Shown here: one piece after another, positions 11,519 to 22,851 of the stretch
Numbering within the stretch: the stretch's first letter is position 1
Layout: each line of letters begins with the position of its first letter
Assembly (NCBI GenBank): GCA_963422465.1
Contig: OY730173.1
Location: 1,488,001-1,552,000 of the forward strand
Direction: 5' to 3'
From: Lichina pygmaea
Lineage: Eukaryota; Ascomycota; Lichinomycetes; Lichinales; Lichinaceae
Length of the DNA: 64,000 nt
Position numbers and translations under genes: made by a program
Notes under the pieces: model-generated
The model's database searches: none
What the model was told of the DNA's origin: nothing
Seen by the model: the letters and a program-made list of their open reading frames with translations, nothing else

Positions 11519-13557
11519 GATGGGCAGCCTCTCAGGCGCGATCGCCTCTCAGGGGTAGCCTGTCGACAACAAAACTTCTGGTCCGGGGTGAGATCGACGA
11601 GAAGCAGTTCTCTGGTGGGGTGAGTGGACGGCAAAGACACCGACGGTCAACAGCGCGACCTGAAGTGACTGCGTTGGTGGTAGCGCCTGGTCTCGTCGAC
11701 GATGCGTGCTGCACGATGATGACTTTTTCGTTTTCGGGAAGACAGCAGGAGAAAGGTGAAAAATTCAGGTGGCACGGCAGGAAGACAAAACTGAGGCTCA
11801 ACGGCGACCAACAGGAACGCCGTGTTCGCCTGTTGCAGGAAGGTACATACTGTACGTACTCCGTACGAGGTGTCTAGCGGATATAACGTTACATGAGTAC
11901 GCTTAGTAAGCTGGAGTACCCGCAACAGTATCAAAAGACCCGTACAAAAACTTTGGTGAGATCACGATGAAAATTGCCACATCATGGACCAGGTCCCCGA
12001 GTTTCTTGATGCACCAGAAACATAGACTCCATGCAGGCACGATGCCAGGCAGTCATTGATGCCAGCAGGGGGCATACAGAATACTAAGCTGTACGTATTA
12101 CTCGTACAAGAGCAAGCATCTGTCTCAAGAGTTTTGATCATGCGGCTCTACAATCAACTTTTGCTTGTATCAATCGAACGTTATATCCGCTAGACACCTC
12201 GTACATACGTACGTAATGCGGCTGCTTAGGGTTTCAGGCGCTCGAAGCCCTAAGACCACAGGATAAAAAGCAAGATTCCAGCGACTTCCGACAGCTTGTC
12301 ACGTGACCGTGATGCATGCTGCAGCTCGCCACTGTCCCGTGACCCACCCAGACTCCAACGTGAGATGACGCCGATCGTCCAGGAGTGGCCTAGCGATGAG
12401 AGGTCAGGCTTGAGTATCAGCCCGGCCGGAGCAGGGTCGCGGGAAGACTGTATTAGTAATCGGAATTTTCCATCTCCGGTCCATTCCTACGGGGTAATAC
12501 TAGTACGTACGAGGTACGTAAAAATTATGTACGAGTGATTGTGGGCGAGTCTCAGAATTGCTCGATCGGGGAATATTAGTGAGATAGATCAGATGTCATG
12601 GACCTGACTAATACAGCGAAGCCGTTGCCGTCGCGTACGCAAGTACGGAAGTACGAAGTACGAGAGTACGGAGCGAGTACTCGTACGCCTTGGCCGTAGC
12701 CAGGAAATGTTCTTCTTGCTCGAAGCCGAGGGTCAGACCACCAAAAGTCTCGAGCTCATCAGATAGCGGACCACACGGTGAAAGCCCGCTACGACATTGT
12801 AAGTCGTGAGACCGAATCGACCTTTTCGTTCTCCCTCTTGCGCCAATCTCCAATCTCATCCGCCGTCTCGGGGAAGGCCCGTCAAACATCATCTCCATCA
12901 ACGTCACCATCACCGTCACCACGACGCCATCCATCACCACCCTTGTCCGTCCAGAAACAGCTGCCGTTCGACCACGGTCGGCGACACGAGAAACGAAACA
13001 GCCGATCGGTCGGTTGGTGACGGCTCTCGACGACGAGGGGATCAATACGGGCTCCGCATTGGTCGCGTGTTTTCCATCCCTCGGTCAGAGCGTCAGAGCG
13101 TCAGAGCGTCGACCGAACCGCGCAAGCTTCGGGTTGCGTCGTAACAGAGGTCGAGTCGACAGGCGACGCTCATTCCATCTCTACCGTCGCTCTTCCTGCC
13201 TGCTCAAGCCCGTCCGAGCCGGTTATTTCGACGACGTAGTCCGAGGTTCGGTCGGATCAGGGAGGAGAGAGACTCCCCGCATACGATTTTATTGGCCGCG
13301 TCGTCGAGCAGCCACCACTCGATCGAAAAAGATACTGCTTGGTCGGTAGCGACGGCGTCCGTCGCGACTGGCGCGACCCTTGACCACCGTTCTCGAGCCT
13401 CCACCGGAAGACCAGCTCCTCGTCCCGACGAAAGGCCGGCCGCGCAAACCGTCCTCTCGACCGCGCCGCACCCATCCCGGTCCAGGCCTCCGTGGTTCGT
13501 CCGCCCACGACACCACGAGAGGGGCTCTCCGGCCTCTGGCGCTCCTCCGCCGCAACG
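11519..13557. other. Intergenic/5' leader region between eIF3a and G-gamma
   Basis: The stretch contains the divergent promoters, an inverted-repeat element (11866-12201), a hairpin around 12230-12254 (CTTAGGGTTTC against GAAGCCCTAAG) and AGTACG-type short repeats at 12636-12690. It also has a triple CGTCAGAG-type repeat near 13085-13110. The last 700 bases may be G-gamma 5' UTR. No protein-coding gene is supported. Confidence 0.5.
11866..12201. mobile_element. 336-bp MITE-like element with perfect 25-bp TIRs, TA-flanked
   Basis: Bases 11863-11890 recur perfectly as their reverse complement at 12177-12204. The terminal sequence is CGAGGTGTCTAGCGGATA, with TA immediately outside each end (11864-11865 and 12202-12203). 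The interior has no ORF. The size, perfect arms and TA duplication fit a Tc1/mariner-type MITE. The perfect arms suggest recent or structurally constrained ends. Confidence 0.8.
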
Positions 13558-14147
13558 ATGCCTCCTGCCTTCGCCATCCGACCGGGCGGCGACCCCGTCC
13601 AGATCAGGAACAAGAAGCAGAGCATGGCGGATCTCAAGCTCCGAAGATTGACCGAGCTCAACCTGAGACTACGAGAGGATCTCGACCGGCCGAGGGTGAA
13701 GCTGTCCGAGGCGGCCATGGGGTGCGTGTCACGTCCATCGTCTCGATCACTCCCGGCCTCGTGGCGTCGCGGCTGCTCGAGGCCGATCCGCTGCTGACAG
13801 GGACCACCGTCTACAGGCTGATCACCTACACGAACAACACAAAAGACTTTATGGTGCCACAACTGTGGGGGCAGGTACGCACGGCTCTTGTCTTGTCACG
13901 CTCTCCTGAGATGCGTGTCGTCTCATGTCATGTCAACACCGTGTCGTTCTGTCATTCTCCCTCGAAACCAACATGCCCGTATGCCGTCATGCCCACACCC
14001 GTTCTCTCCCCAAATAGCATATGGAGCTCTGTACCGATCGGTCTCCGCACACCAACGCTAATTCGCCTTCTTCCCTCTGACCAGGTGGACAAACGCGACG
14101 ACCCCTACGCGCCACAACAATCGGGCGGATGCTGCACAGTCATGTAG
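13558..14147 (+). CDS. Heterotrimeric G protein gamma subunit
   Basis: Exons 13558-13721, 13817-13874 and 14085-14147 encode 94 residues, the length expected for fungal G-gamma. Introns are 95 nt (GTGCGT to CTACAG) and 210 nt (GTACGC to GACCAG). Residues 18-48 (RNKKQSMADLKLRRLTELN) form the helix that pairs with G-beta. The middle reads LITYTNNTKDFMVPQLWG. The C-terminus is DPYAPQQSGGCCTVM, where CTVM is a CaaX prenylation box preceded by a cysteine suited to palmitoylation. By family knowledge the beta-gamma dimer acts at the plasma membrane in growth, mating and virulence signalling, upstream of cAMP or MAP-kinase pathways. All three exons match the family, including the short middle one. 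Confidence 0.96.
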
Positions 14148-15523
14148 AGCGCTTCTCTCTTTCCCTGCTCAAAGATATCTCTCCGCGGGGCTGCATCGGC
14201 CAAGATCACGCAATCCATACCCACGTCCCCCCATAAGCCTGTGCCGACCATCTACCTCTGATAATCCGTATCTCCAAGACGTCTCATCCACCCGCATTCT
14301 TCCACCGCACCGTCCTCTCCGCCGAGCCTCCCCGTTTTCTCATGCCCCCATCGCGATTGCATCCACTCCCCATCCGCTCCTCGGGTGAAGACGAAGCAAG
14401 GCTCGATGCGAGGCTCGTGTGACGTTCCCAGCTGGAAGCAGCAACCGCCGCCATTCGAGTTTTTTTTTTTTGCCCTTCTAGTCCCCCAGTCCTCTCTCCG
14501 TCCTCCCTCTATCTTGTGTCTACCACCAACGAATTGAAAGAAGGAAGGAAAACAGGCCGTCTTTCTCAGGCAGCGGACTATGCAGACTGGAAGAAGGGGA
14601 AGAAGGAGAAGAGGAGCATGAAATTCCGCCAGCGGCGTGAAGATCAGCCCAGCTTTTTCTTTCCGCCTACTGCACCACGCCATCTCATCGTCCCCATCGG
14701 CATTTCTCTCTGTGCTCTATTTCTTTCACCTTTGCCTATTGTCGCTCCTCTCCTGTCCCTCGCTCCGAGGTGGCAACGGAGACGAAGGGGGCTGAGAAAT
14801 GGCGAGGCGAGTGAGAACTTAGAGCGACGGTATTCTCCCCCTCTTGTTCCTCTTGAAATGATGATCCGGGCCTCTTCCAACCGCTCCAACGCTTCTTCCC
14901 TTTCTTTTCCCTCCATGCTTGCCGGTATTTTTAGTTTCTTGTCTTTTCTTGGTCTTACTCTACTCTGCTTTATATCCTAATTTCGGAATCGTCCACGCAC
15001 ATCAACATCATCCACTTTCATCTCCCTCTCTCTTGTCGTTTTCCGTCACCCCTTTGTCTTTCTATTCTCAGAATATCGCTTGACCTCCCCTCCAGTCTTT
15101 TGCCAGTCAAACGGCATATACACATCGTCCTCCGTCTTTCCTTCCTGTTGCCCTTGCTTCTCGCCCTCCCCTGCTCTTCTTCTCTCCGTCGCGGCATGCA
15201 TTCTTCTTTGTCGAGCAACCATCGACAACCCTGCATTTCCTCCACCCCCTCCCCCTCTTTCCTGCTCTCTCGTCGCTCCACACCGCTTTCCATACCCGCT
15301 ACCTTCATTCGTGCAGCCAGCCTTCACACACTTCTCGTTGTCATCCTTCATCCTGCAACTCTTCGTACATCTTTCTCTGCTGTGTTCTTTCTGCTATCAT
15401 CGATGGTGAGATCAATCGTGAGATCATTCGTGATAGCGAATGGCGATGGAGGCATCTTTACCGTGCGATACACAAAGTTGGCCTTGGTCCGCAGCCCACC
15501 AGGCTTGATCTTTGGTTGCCTGT
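14148..15523. other. Pyrimidine-rich region downstream of G-gamma
   Basis: Long CT-biased tracts dominate 14450-15400. No frame shows a conserved domain or convincing codon structure. It is probably 3' flank plus intergenic low-complexity DNA. Confidence 0.45.
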
Positions 15524-15637
15524 GCGTGCTATGCGTGCTATGCGTGCTATGCTTGCTATGCTTGCTATGCTTGCTATGCTTGCTATGCTTGCTATGCTTG
15601 CTATGCTTGCTATGCTTGCTATGCTTGCTATGCTTGC
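15524..15637 (+). repeat. 9-bp minisatellite, about 12-13 copies
   Basis: Tandem unit GCTATGCTT, with the first two or three copies reading GCTATGCGT. Because the unit is a multiple of three, all frames stay open (Cys-Tyr-Ala on the plus strand, Ser-Lys-His or Ser-Ile-Ala on the minus strand). This explains the repetitive ORFs here without a gene. Confidence 0.95.
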
Positions 15638-15895
15638 CGTCGTAGTGTAGCTCACAGAACACATCGCTTGACGAGCGAGCCTAGAAATAAGTATTTCAAA
15701 CCTTGGAACCATTGACCTCCTTCTCCCTCCCTCCTAGTTTCCACTAGAACCCAGATGCCACTTGGATCGGGTTTCCACTAGTCAGGCAGAATCCAAGTTG
15801 CCGCTTGGATCATTGAGGCACTCATCATCGCCCATCCTCCCCATTCATTATCACGTTTTTCCTGTCCATCGTTCCGTTGTCAACCTCTAGACTCG

Positions 15896-15938
15896 TTCTT
15901 CTTCTTCTTCTTCTTCTTCTTCTTCTTCTTCTTCTTCT

Positions 15939-15978
<40 letters not shown>
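15896..15978 (+). repeat. Compound (TTC)n(TGC)n microsatellite
   Basis: About 16 TTC units (15896-15943) pass directly into about 11-12 TGC units. The reverse strand reads poly-Ser/Arg. No gene around it supports a coding role. Confidence 0.95.
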
Positions 15979-15980
<2 letters not shown>

Positions 15981-16900
15981 GCTCCTGCGGTTAGTCTCTT
16001 GGTTAGTCACGAGCTCCAATCGGATCTACGATCAGATCTCCAGTTCCGATCTTCAGTTCTGATCGCCCGTTCCCTATCTCCCTGAGATCTAGTGTCCCGG
16101 TCCTGGTCTCTAGCCTGGTCTATCATACCGGTCCCCATCTCCGGTTCCCATCTCCGGTTCCTATCCCCACTGGCAAAATCACCAGTGATACGGTACCAAC
16201 TTGTGCCGTAACCTGTAAGTCCCAGCTGTACCGTACCGTACCGTACTAGTTATCTGTGAATCCCAGCTGGTCCCGTACGGTAGTAACTGCTTATCCCCAT
16301 TCTTCGTCCCCGACACAACGTCCAATGCCCGGCCGTGCCGGCCAGGTTCTAGCTGTGGAAGAATGCGTGGAATGATAACAGTACTTACGTACTTGCGTAC
16401 TTGCGTGCTTGCGCGCAGCATGTGGAATTGACAGAGACAGCTTATCATGTCTGGGGCTGTAAGGCCCAAGTAAGAGGGTTCAGACCACCAAACTACATTA
16501 CCATAGAACCATTGTACTTCCGTACGGGAGTAGTACTGTCGCGGGGGATGCACTGCGACTGCGCAGGTCCTGGTCTGCAGTCATAAGCCTCGCTATCTAG
16601 ATGGAAGTGACTGGGGGGGCCTTTCAGGGCTTGGGGTCTGGGTTTTGTCAGTTTGATGTGTACAGGCACAGAAATGGTTGGGCGCGATATGGCATAACGA
16701 GTACGATTCCGGTGCTTTATACCTTCGCACGGCGCAGCAGGAAGTGAAATTGCGAGTATAGTCTTGGCTGCCACAGCTGCGTCATGGTACGGGAAAGGAG
16801 GATGTGTAGATGAAGGAGGAGGGCGAAGACGTGATATAGACCAGCAACGAGCTGTGATTAGGAGTGACCAAAGGATATGTGGAGATTTACCGTATCGTGA
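15979..16900. other. Intergenic, GTAC-rich
   Basis: Imperfect CCGGTTCCCATCT repeats lie at 16120-16160 and GTACC/CGTAC palindromes at 16195-16280, 16380-16410 and 16512-16530. No gene seen; this is 3' flank of the Rdx gene. Confidence 0.45.
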
Positions 16901-18571
16901 TCAGTTGCAGTCGGTGCAATCGACTCTTGGCGCCTCACTGTTGGGCATCGTCTGGGCGGCAGCGACGAGGCTCGCCGGGTCTGTGTCACCGCGGTCTTTT
17001 TTTCTAGGCGCATCTTGCTCGATCGCCAGTATCTTGTCCTGTGCTGGCTTGTTGTAGTCGCGGTCGACGTGTCCCAGACTCTTGCCCGGCTGGATCACAT
17101 CTCGTAGTCTTCTTTTCAGTTCTTTGGCTTCTGAGGCGGAGAGGGAGTCGTCAGCCCGAGCTTGGTCAGTCTCCTGGGCGAATTGAGAGCAAGCATGTGG
17201 AGGGCTTGGAGCGGTGCATCTCTGGAGCAGATCATATCATGATGGAGTGGTTCAAGAGAAACGTAGAGCAATAAGATGGAGAAGCACGGGAGAGAGAGTG
17301 GCATGAGACTGAGAATGTGGACCGGGGATATGTCAGAACTGCAGATGAAGTAATGGCCAACCTGGAAACCCTCCGTCACGTTTCCGGTCCCAGAGAAGAT
17401 GTCTCTTGACCCTCGCCCGCTGCTGGTCAGCCGCGGAAGAACCGCTGCCGTAGCTGCTCTCGTCCGTGTGTCCTCCCTTCTCTCTCGGCCTACCGTCACC
17501 GTCTGAAGCTGTCGAAGGAGCGGCCGAAGCGCCAAGAGCTGCTGGAGTGGCCGCAGGGAGAGCTTCTGAACTATGGAACAGCTCGATGGCAAAGACCCCT
17601 CCGACGCCGGGCACCAGGGCTACTTCGCCGAGGTCGGTCGAGAAGGTGGAGAGGAGTTCTTGAGCGAACTGGAGCGCGAGATGAGTCAGGATACGAGTAT
17701 CGTGGTAAGCTGAGATGGGGCAGGAGCTGGTGAGAGATGTGAGAGATGCCGGATGGCGGAGATGGGTGGAGAGCAGGAAAAGGGAAGATATGGATGAGTG
17801 GTCCACATGAGGGAGACAAAGAAAGGGGGTTATCGTGTAGATCACCGTGATATACTTGTTCAAGATGACCACCTCCGCCGTATAAGCAGGCATGATCGAC
17901 TCGAAAAAGCTGGAAGCAGGCTCGTTCTAATCGAGCCATCATAAAGGAGTCGATCCAAAGGCTTCTTTTCTTCCTGGTCTTCCTGCTCTTGGGCAACAGT
18001 AGCAGGCGTCATAGCCATCTGACGCCACCGATCCACAGTCGATGCAGCTCCATCGCGGGTCCTCTGCTGGTTCCTCTTTTGATTTCCGGCCTCGCATCCC
18101 CTCGAGATAGTCTAGCAAAGCTCCCACGAGGGCTTCCATAATTGTCCCCAAGCAAAGATGAAAGTATTGAGATGACATGCAAAAAAAAAGAGCAGGCTGA
18201 GGCTGGGGGAGATAGGCAGCTGAAGTGCAGGGAAATGCCATGACATAGACTAGATACTGTAGGAAAGCGTACAGATCGTTCTGACGCGCACCTACATAAG
18301 CTGCTCTCAGCATCCAGCGGCACTGGGTGCAGTACTTGATCTTGATCCTGGGCAGGGGTATTGCGACGCTGTGTATCCGTGCAAGCGATCTATCATCCTC
18401 GTCCTCGTCCCGTGCTTCCTCTCTCGCCGTGCTTGGTGCACTGGCTCTGCTCGTCGTTTCCTGTCCTGCTTCTTGTTGTTCTGTGATCCCCGGCGATCCA
18501 TCTGGCTGCCGGTCTGTTGCCGGTGAGGGCTTCGAGTCGGCACCATCCGGTCCTCCGTCGAGAGATGCCAT
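16901..18571 (-). CDS. Rdx family (SelW/SelT-like) thioredoxin-fold protein with CxxC
   Basis: Exons 18571-18296, 17668-17362 and 17130-16901 encode 270 residues. The introns are an unusually long 627 nt (GTAGGT to CTCCAG) and 231 nt (GTTGGC to CCTCAG). After a disordered acidic N-terminus, residues 78-92 read IKYCTQCRWMLRAAY; the C-T-Q-C pair is the redox CxxC of the Rdx/selenoprotein W family, with Cys in place of Sec. Splicing then continues FAQELLSTFSTDLGEVALVP, a family core. A 65-residue Ala/Ser/Gly-rich insertion precedes LLWDRKRDGGFPEAKELKRR, the conserved C-terminal helix. The role is inferred as a small redox protein; its substrate is unknown. The extended N-terminus, the insertion and the long C-terminal tail make it larger than the compact family domain. 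Confidence 0.92.
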
Positions 18572-20101
18572 CTTCCCCTTGGGTTTGGCTTGATGATACT
18601 TGCTGTACCGTGAACCGTTGACGTCGATGCGTTTGTGAAGACAATGGAAGAGGAAACGAAGGAAAGAGGTGACAGCACGGGATGGAAGGGGATGTGTAGT
18701 TGTTCCAAGCAGAGCTAGAGTCGAGCGCGGCGTCGGAGCTTGGTAGCTCTGGAGCTACTGCTACCGTAGTGTTCACGGTGTTTTACCGTATCGTACCTCC
18801 GACGGCGAACGTGCCGAGTATTCCGGGCTCTTTTCACAAGATTCTTGGGTACCGTAGAGATGGTTGACCGACGTGCCAGGACCTTCCAAAGGAGTCTCCG
18901 CCCGTGCCGCCTTCGGAGGACATCACATCGTAGTTCTACTGACGACTCTGCCCATCAGATGTTATCAGTCGTTCAGCACACGTAACGAGTCCGTGACCGG
19001 AACACAACCCCCCCCAAGCTACCCACATACGCAGACACATACCGTACCTACTCGCATAGAATTCTCCAACCACCCAACCCTCCCTTCTTCATGGTCGGCA
19101 AGTCCAAGATAAGACTGCTATACAAGTCTGCAGAGAAGCGTCCACCACGGCTACTCTGAGATTCGAGGGTGTAACCACACGATATTTACTGATGATTCTT
19201 CAAGTCCCTGATAGCAAAGGAACGCATGCAGGTAGTTACACGGAGTATATCCACCGACTGTATCGTTTGTCTGGCATATACGTATATATACACATATCGA
19301 GGTCTAGGACAGCAAACCCATGACAGTATCAGCTCACCTACACCTGCCCGTCCAAGACACGTACAGTAGCCGGGGGAGGAAGACGACCGACCGTGCCCTT
19401 AAAAGCATTCATACATGAGTATTTACTACATATGTGCATGAGTACATTCATACGGTTTCATCCTCGCGTTTCCCTTCCTATCGTTTTCTTTCTTCATGCC
19501 TCTTTCTGTCGTGCCTCGCTCTCTCCCCAATCCTTCTGTCATGCTCCACCACCAACGTCGTCCGTCTCTTCTTCCGTCCGTCCGTCCATCTCGTACTTCA
19601 TGTCCAAAAACGACAGAAGCGAGGAAGTGGAAGACACAAAGGACGGATTCGAAAGTGGGGGCCAAAGCTGGTGGGTCGAAAGGAAAGCAAGCATGGACCC
19701 CAAGGCAGACTCCATGTCAGACCGAGATGGCAATGAGGTCCGACAACGTCGAGCGAGATCTTCCCGTGAATCGAAAGGTATCCGTGACCCCCGTGTAAGC
19801 CGGTGCCGACCTTGCGCCGTCCTGAAGATGGAGTTTTTGGAAAGAAAAACAGAACCTCGCCATCCGCCCGGCCTGCCCCCCGCAAAAAAAACCCCCGAAA
19901 AAACCAACGCCCAGTCATACTAATGTAGCAACAATACCGTAGTGCCGCTGTACAAAGGGTACAGATGCAATCGAAACGCCCCAGAAAGCAAAGGTCGTGG
20001 AATGTGATACAGAGCGCAATGATGATGCGCGAGACGAACGGACCAAGAGAGCCCCGACTCCTGAGCTGGAGTGGCCGAATCCCGGAGAGAGACGTCGACG
20101 G
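18572..20101. other. Intergenic region between Rdx and PDE genes
   Basis: No convincing gene. The frames across 19390-19930 lack domains and conflict with each other. It probably includes the Rdx promoter and the PDE 3' UTR. Confidence 0.45.
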
Positions 20102-22851
20102 TCATGGCGTCCCCCCACTCGAGGCTGTCTTCCGGCGACTGCCCCAGAACTTCAGCCGCCATCGTGACGGCCGATGCCGGATCGTCTTGACCGGATCCGA
20201 GTGGCCCTCCGGCGTCAGTCGTCCGTGGCCCGGGCTGCCGACCTCTCGACCAGCGCATCCGTCCGGGGCGTACATGTGTGTTCCCTCGGCGCTGGCCATC
20301 GTCGACAGCGGTTCCGACATCGACCCATTGATGCTGCGACCGTTCGGGATCGCTTTCTCCGAGCTCGCCTCGCTCAAGATCGATGTCGCCTCGGTGGCGG
20401 GTGAGCAGGTGACGTTGGTCGGGCTCGTCGCCTGCGACTGCCACTCGTGCGACGACGGCAACGAGCCCTTTTCCGACGAGTGTCGCTGCGCGTGCCGCGA
20501 CGGCTGAGAGGAGGACGTGGTGGTGGTGGTGGTGGTGGTGGTGGTCGTCGTCGTCGTGGCCGTGCCGGACTTGGATCCCCGTCCGGACGACGTCACTACG
20601 AGGGCGACGACCGAGTGGTCCGCGCTCGACCGTCGATGCTCCGAGGGCGTCATGCCCAGACACAGCTGGCCCGGCACGGTGTTGGACGACCGTCGGGGTC
20701 GCGGCTGGGGGCCGAACGTCGTCGCGGCCGTGCTCGTGCTGGTCGACGTCGCGTTCGTCGGTGTCGGCGACGCCGCCGAGGTTCGGTGCGGGCGGCTGGC
20801 CTCTGACGAGTACGGCCCGGGTCCCGGCCACGATGTCCGTTCCGACGGTCTCCGGGCCAGGATGCCGTTGGCGGGCGCGAAGGAGGACCGCGGCGACAGG
20901 TCAAAGTCGAGCTGTGCGCGTTGCGAGGGCGACATGGAAGCCATCATCGCGTCGCAGGGCGGCGTCGCGATGATGGCCGGCGTGTGAGCTTCGGGTGGGT
21001 GGGACCGGCTCGAGGCGCTGCGGGAGCGCGGCGCCGGAGTCCCGTCCGGCGGCGCCTGTCGGCCACGCTCCTTCCTCGCTCGTTCCCCGGCTAGGCCACG
21101 CTCTATTTTGGCTTCCCAGACGTCCTTGTTGCGCAGGATCTCGGCGACGCTGAAGTGCATCGACGGGAGGACGTCGGCCACGCCCTGGAAGAGCGGGAGG
21201 GCGAAGAGGTTCATGAAGCCGATCTGCGACTTGCCTAGCTCGACGATCGAGTCTCGCACCGGGGGGGCGAAGAGGGCGGTCGGGATGCCGAGGTCGGCCT
21301 CCATCGACGCCTGACGTGCAAACTCGTCGGTGAGGATGGTGGCCCAGCTCGCGGCGATGTCGTACTTTCTTGCCTGTGGGTGGCTATCAGAGGGTTGTCG
21401 GTCTCTTGGAAAGGAAAGAAAAGAAAAGGCAAGGCGGGAAGTTCGATCCCGGTCTCGAGCTTACCACGTTGCTGATGTCGGCACACTTGATCAGCAGCGA
21501 GCACAACAAGGTCCGCCACTCGTCGTGCATGGCATCGCAAGCGCCGCTGACGATGCCCGTGTTGGCGTGGACCGTCTGCTGCAGCTGGCTCAGCTTCTTC
21601 ATGTAGTCAAAGTGCAAGCCCATGTCGGTGGCCAGGATGGTGTTGATGAGGAGCTTGCGCATGTCGGACGCCATGAACGAGGCTGGCCAGTACCGGCGCA
21701 AGATCTGCGAGAAGGCGGCGCAGTGGAAGGATTCGAGCACGGACCGGTCGTTGTAGAGCTGGGCGAGAGGGGCCTTGAGGTTGACGAGGAAGGCGTTGTT
21801 GACGCCCGGGTGGCCGACGTCATGGCCGATGGCGGTGATGAGGAGCGTCAGCGCCTCGAACGGTCGAAGCAGAGAGGCCAGCGGAGATGGCCCGGTGGAA
21901 GAGGGGGGGAAGGACGAGGAGGAGGAAGAAGAAGATGAAGAAGGAGAAGAAGAGGGGGGCGGTGCGACGTAGGAGGGGTAGGCCGGCAGGGCGCCGAGCT
22001 GAAGGAGGAAGTAGAAGACGGCCTGCAGGACGTCTACGACGTGGCGGAAGTTGTGGTAGGGCACGAAGGTGTTGTAGGCCATCCGCGTGGCCACGATGAA
22101 GGCGGTGAGGTCGTCTGCGACGGCCCGTCAGTCGGAACGGTTCCTGTCCCGGGTAGGTCTGCGTGTCGCCGTCGCGGGCCTGCTACGCCACCGCCACGAC
22201 GGCAGCAACCGACCGCAACCGTCGCGGCAGCACGTGCAGCGGCGACGGACGAACGCGGAGAACGGGCCGTCAGACATACCGGTCGACATTCGCCACCTCT
22301 CAAGATCCTGCATCGTCAACGCGTGTCGCAGCATCACCAGGGCCGCCTGCAGCAGCTCGTCGCCCGAGAACTGGTGGGCCGAGAAGTCCCAGGTTCCAAC
22401 GGCTTCGGCAACGACCCTTGCTCGATCGGGGCTGATCTCGATGCGCCTGTCCGAAGATTAGAATCTCAGGTTCAGCAACGGAACGCCCGAGGCCAGGAGG
22501 AACGGGTCATACTGTGGTTCCAACGTCTCTACGACCGCATCGGGATCGCATATGCCGCTCATCAATTTGGACACCCTAGAAACCTCGACGTCGAGCTCAG
22601 CAGTCAGCCATCGATCCCTAACCCACCCCAGACGGCCTTCGCGACGGTTGACCAGTTCGAGCCCCGCAACTCAGGAGCTGGCGGCGGCGGCGGCGGCGGC
22701 GGCCCCTCGACTTTCCGAAACGGAGGGCAGCACTTGGGGAGGGTCTTACATGGCTTCCCGCAGGTACGCGTGCGGCTTTTCCTCCTCGACGCCGACCCAT
22801 GATCGGGTACGGTGACGCTTGACGACGAGAAAGGGATCCTGTGCCATCTCC
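20102..22851 (-). CDS. Class I 3',5'-cyclic nucleotide phosphodiesterase (PDE2-like), 5' exon(s) unresolved
   Basis: Five exons are resolved: 22851-22750, 22575-22513, 22446-22280, 22114-21465 and 21373-20102. They give the C-terminal 750 residues in one frame. The first resolved exon reads SWVGVEEEKPHAYLREAM, matching the region just before the catalytic domain of mould PDEs. The HD-type catalytic core follows: YHNFRHVVDVLQAVF (metal-binding His), TAIGHDVGHPGVNN, and ADISNV ending at a splice donor. A Ser-rich loop of about 35 residues interrupts the core after VFYFLLQLG. The C-terminal 300 residues are disordered and include a poly-Thr run encoded by (TGG)n at 20517-20556. By family knowledge it hydrolyses cAMP. 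The N-terminal 250-300 residues expected for this family should lie upstream within 22852-24000, but I could not fix those exons. Confidence 0.9.

Noticed and set aside
12230-12254. TTAGGG/CCCTAA-containing hairpin as a telomeric remnant
   Set aside because: Only one unit on each arm, so there is no telomeric array.
15524-15637. Possible CRISPR-like array
   Set aside because: The repeats are contiguous 9-mers without spacers in eukaryotic DNA; it is a minisatellite.
15348-15715. Repetitive open frames of Cys-Tyr-Ala or Ser-Lys-His triplets
   Set aside because: They are produced by the 9-bp minisatellite, which keeps every frame open.
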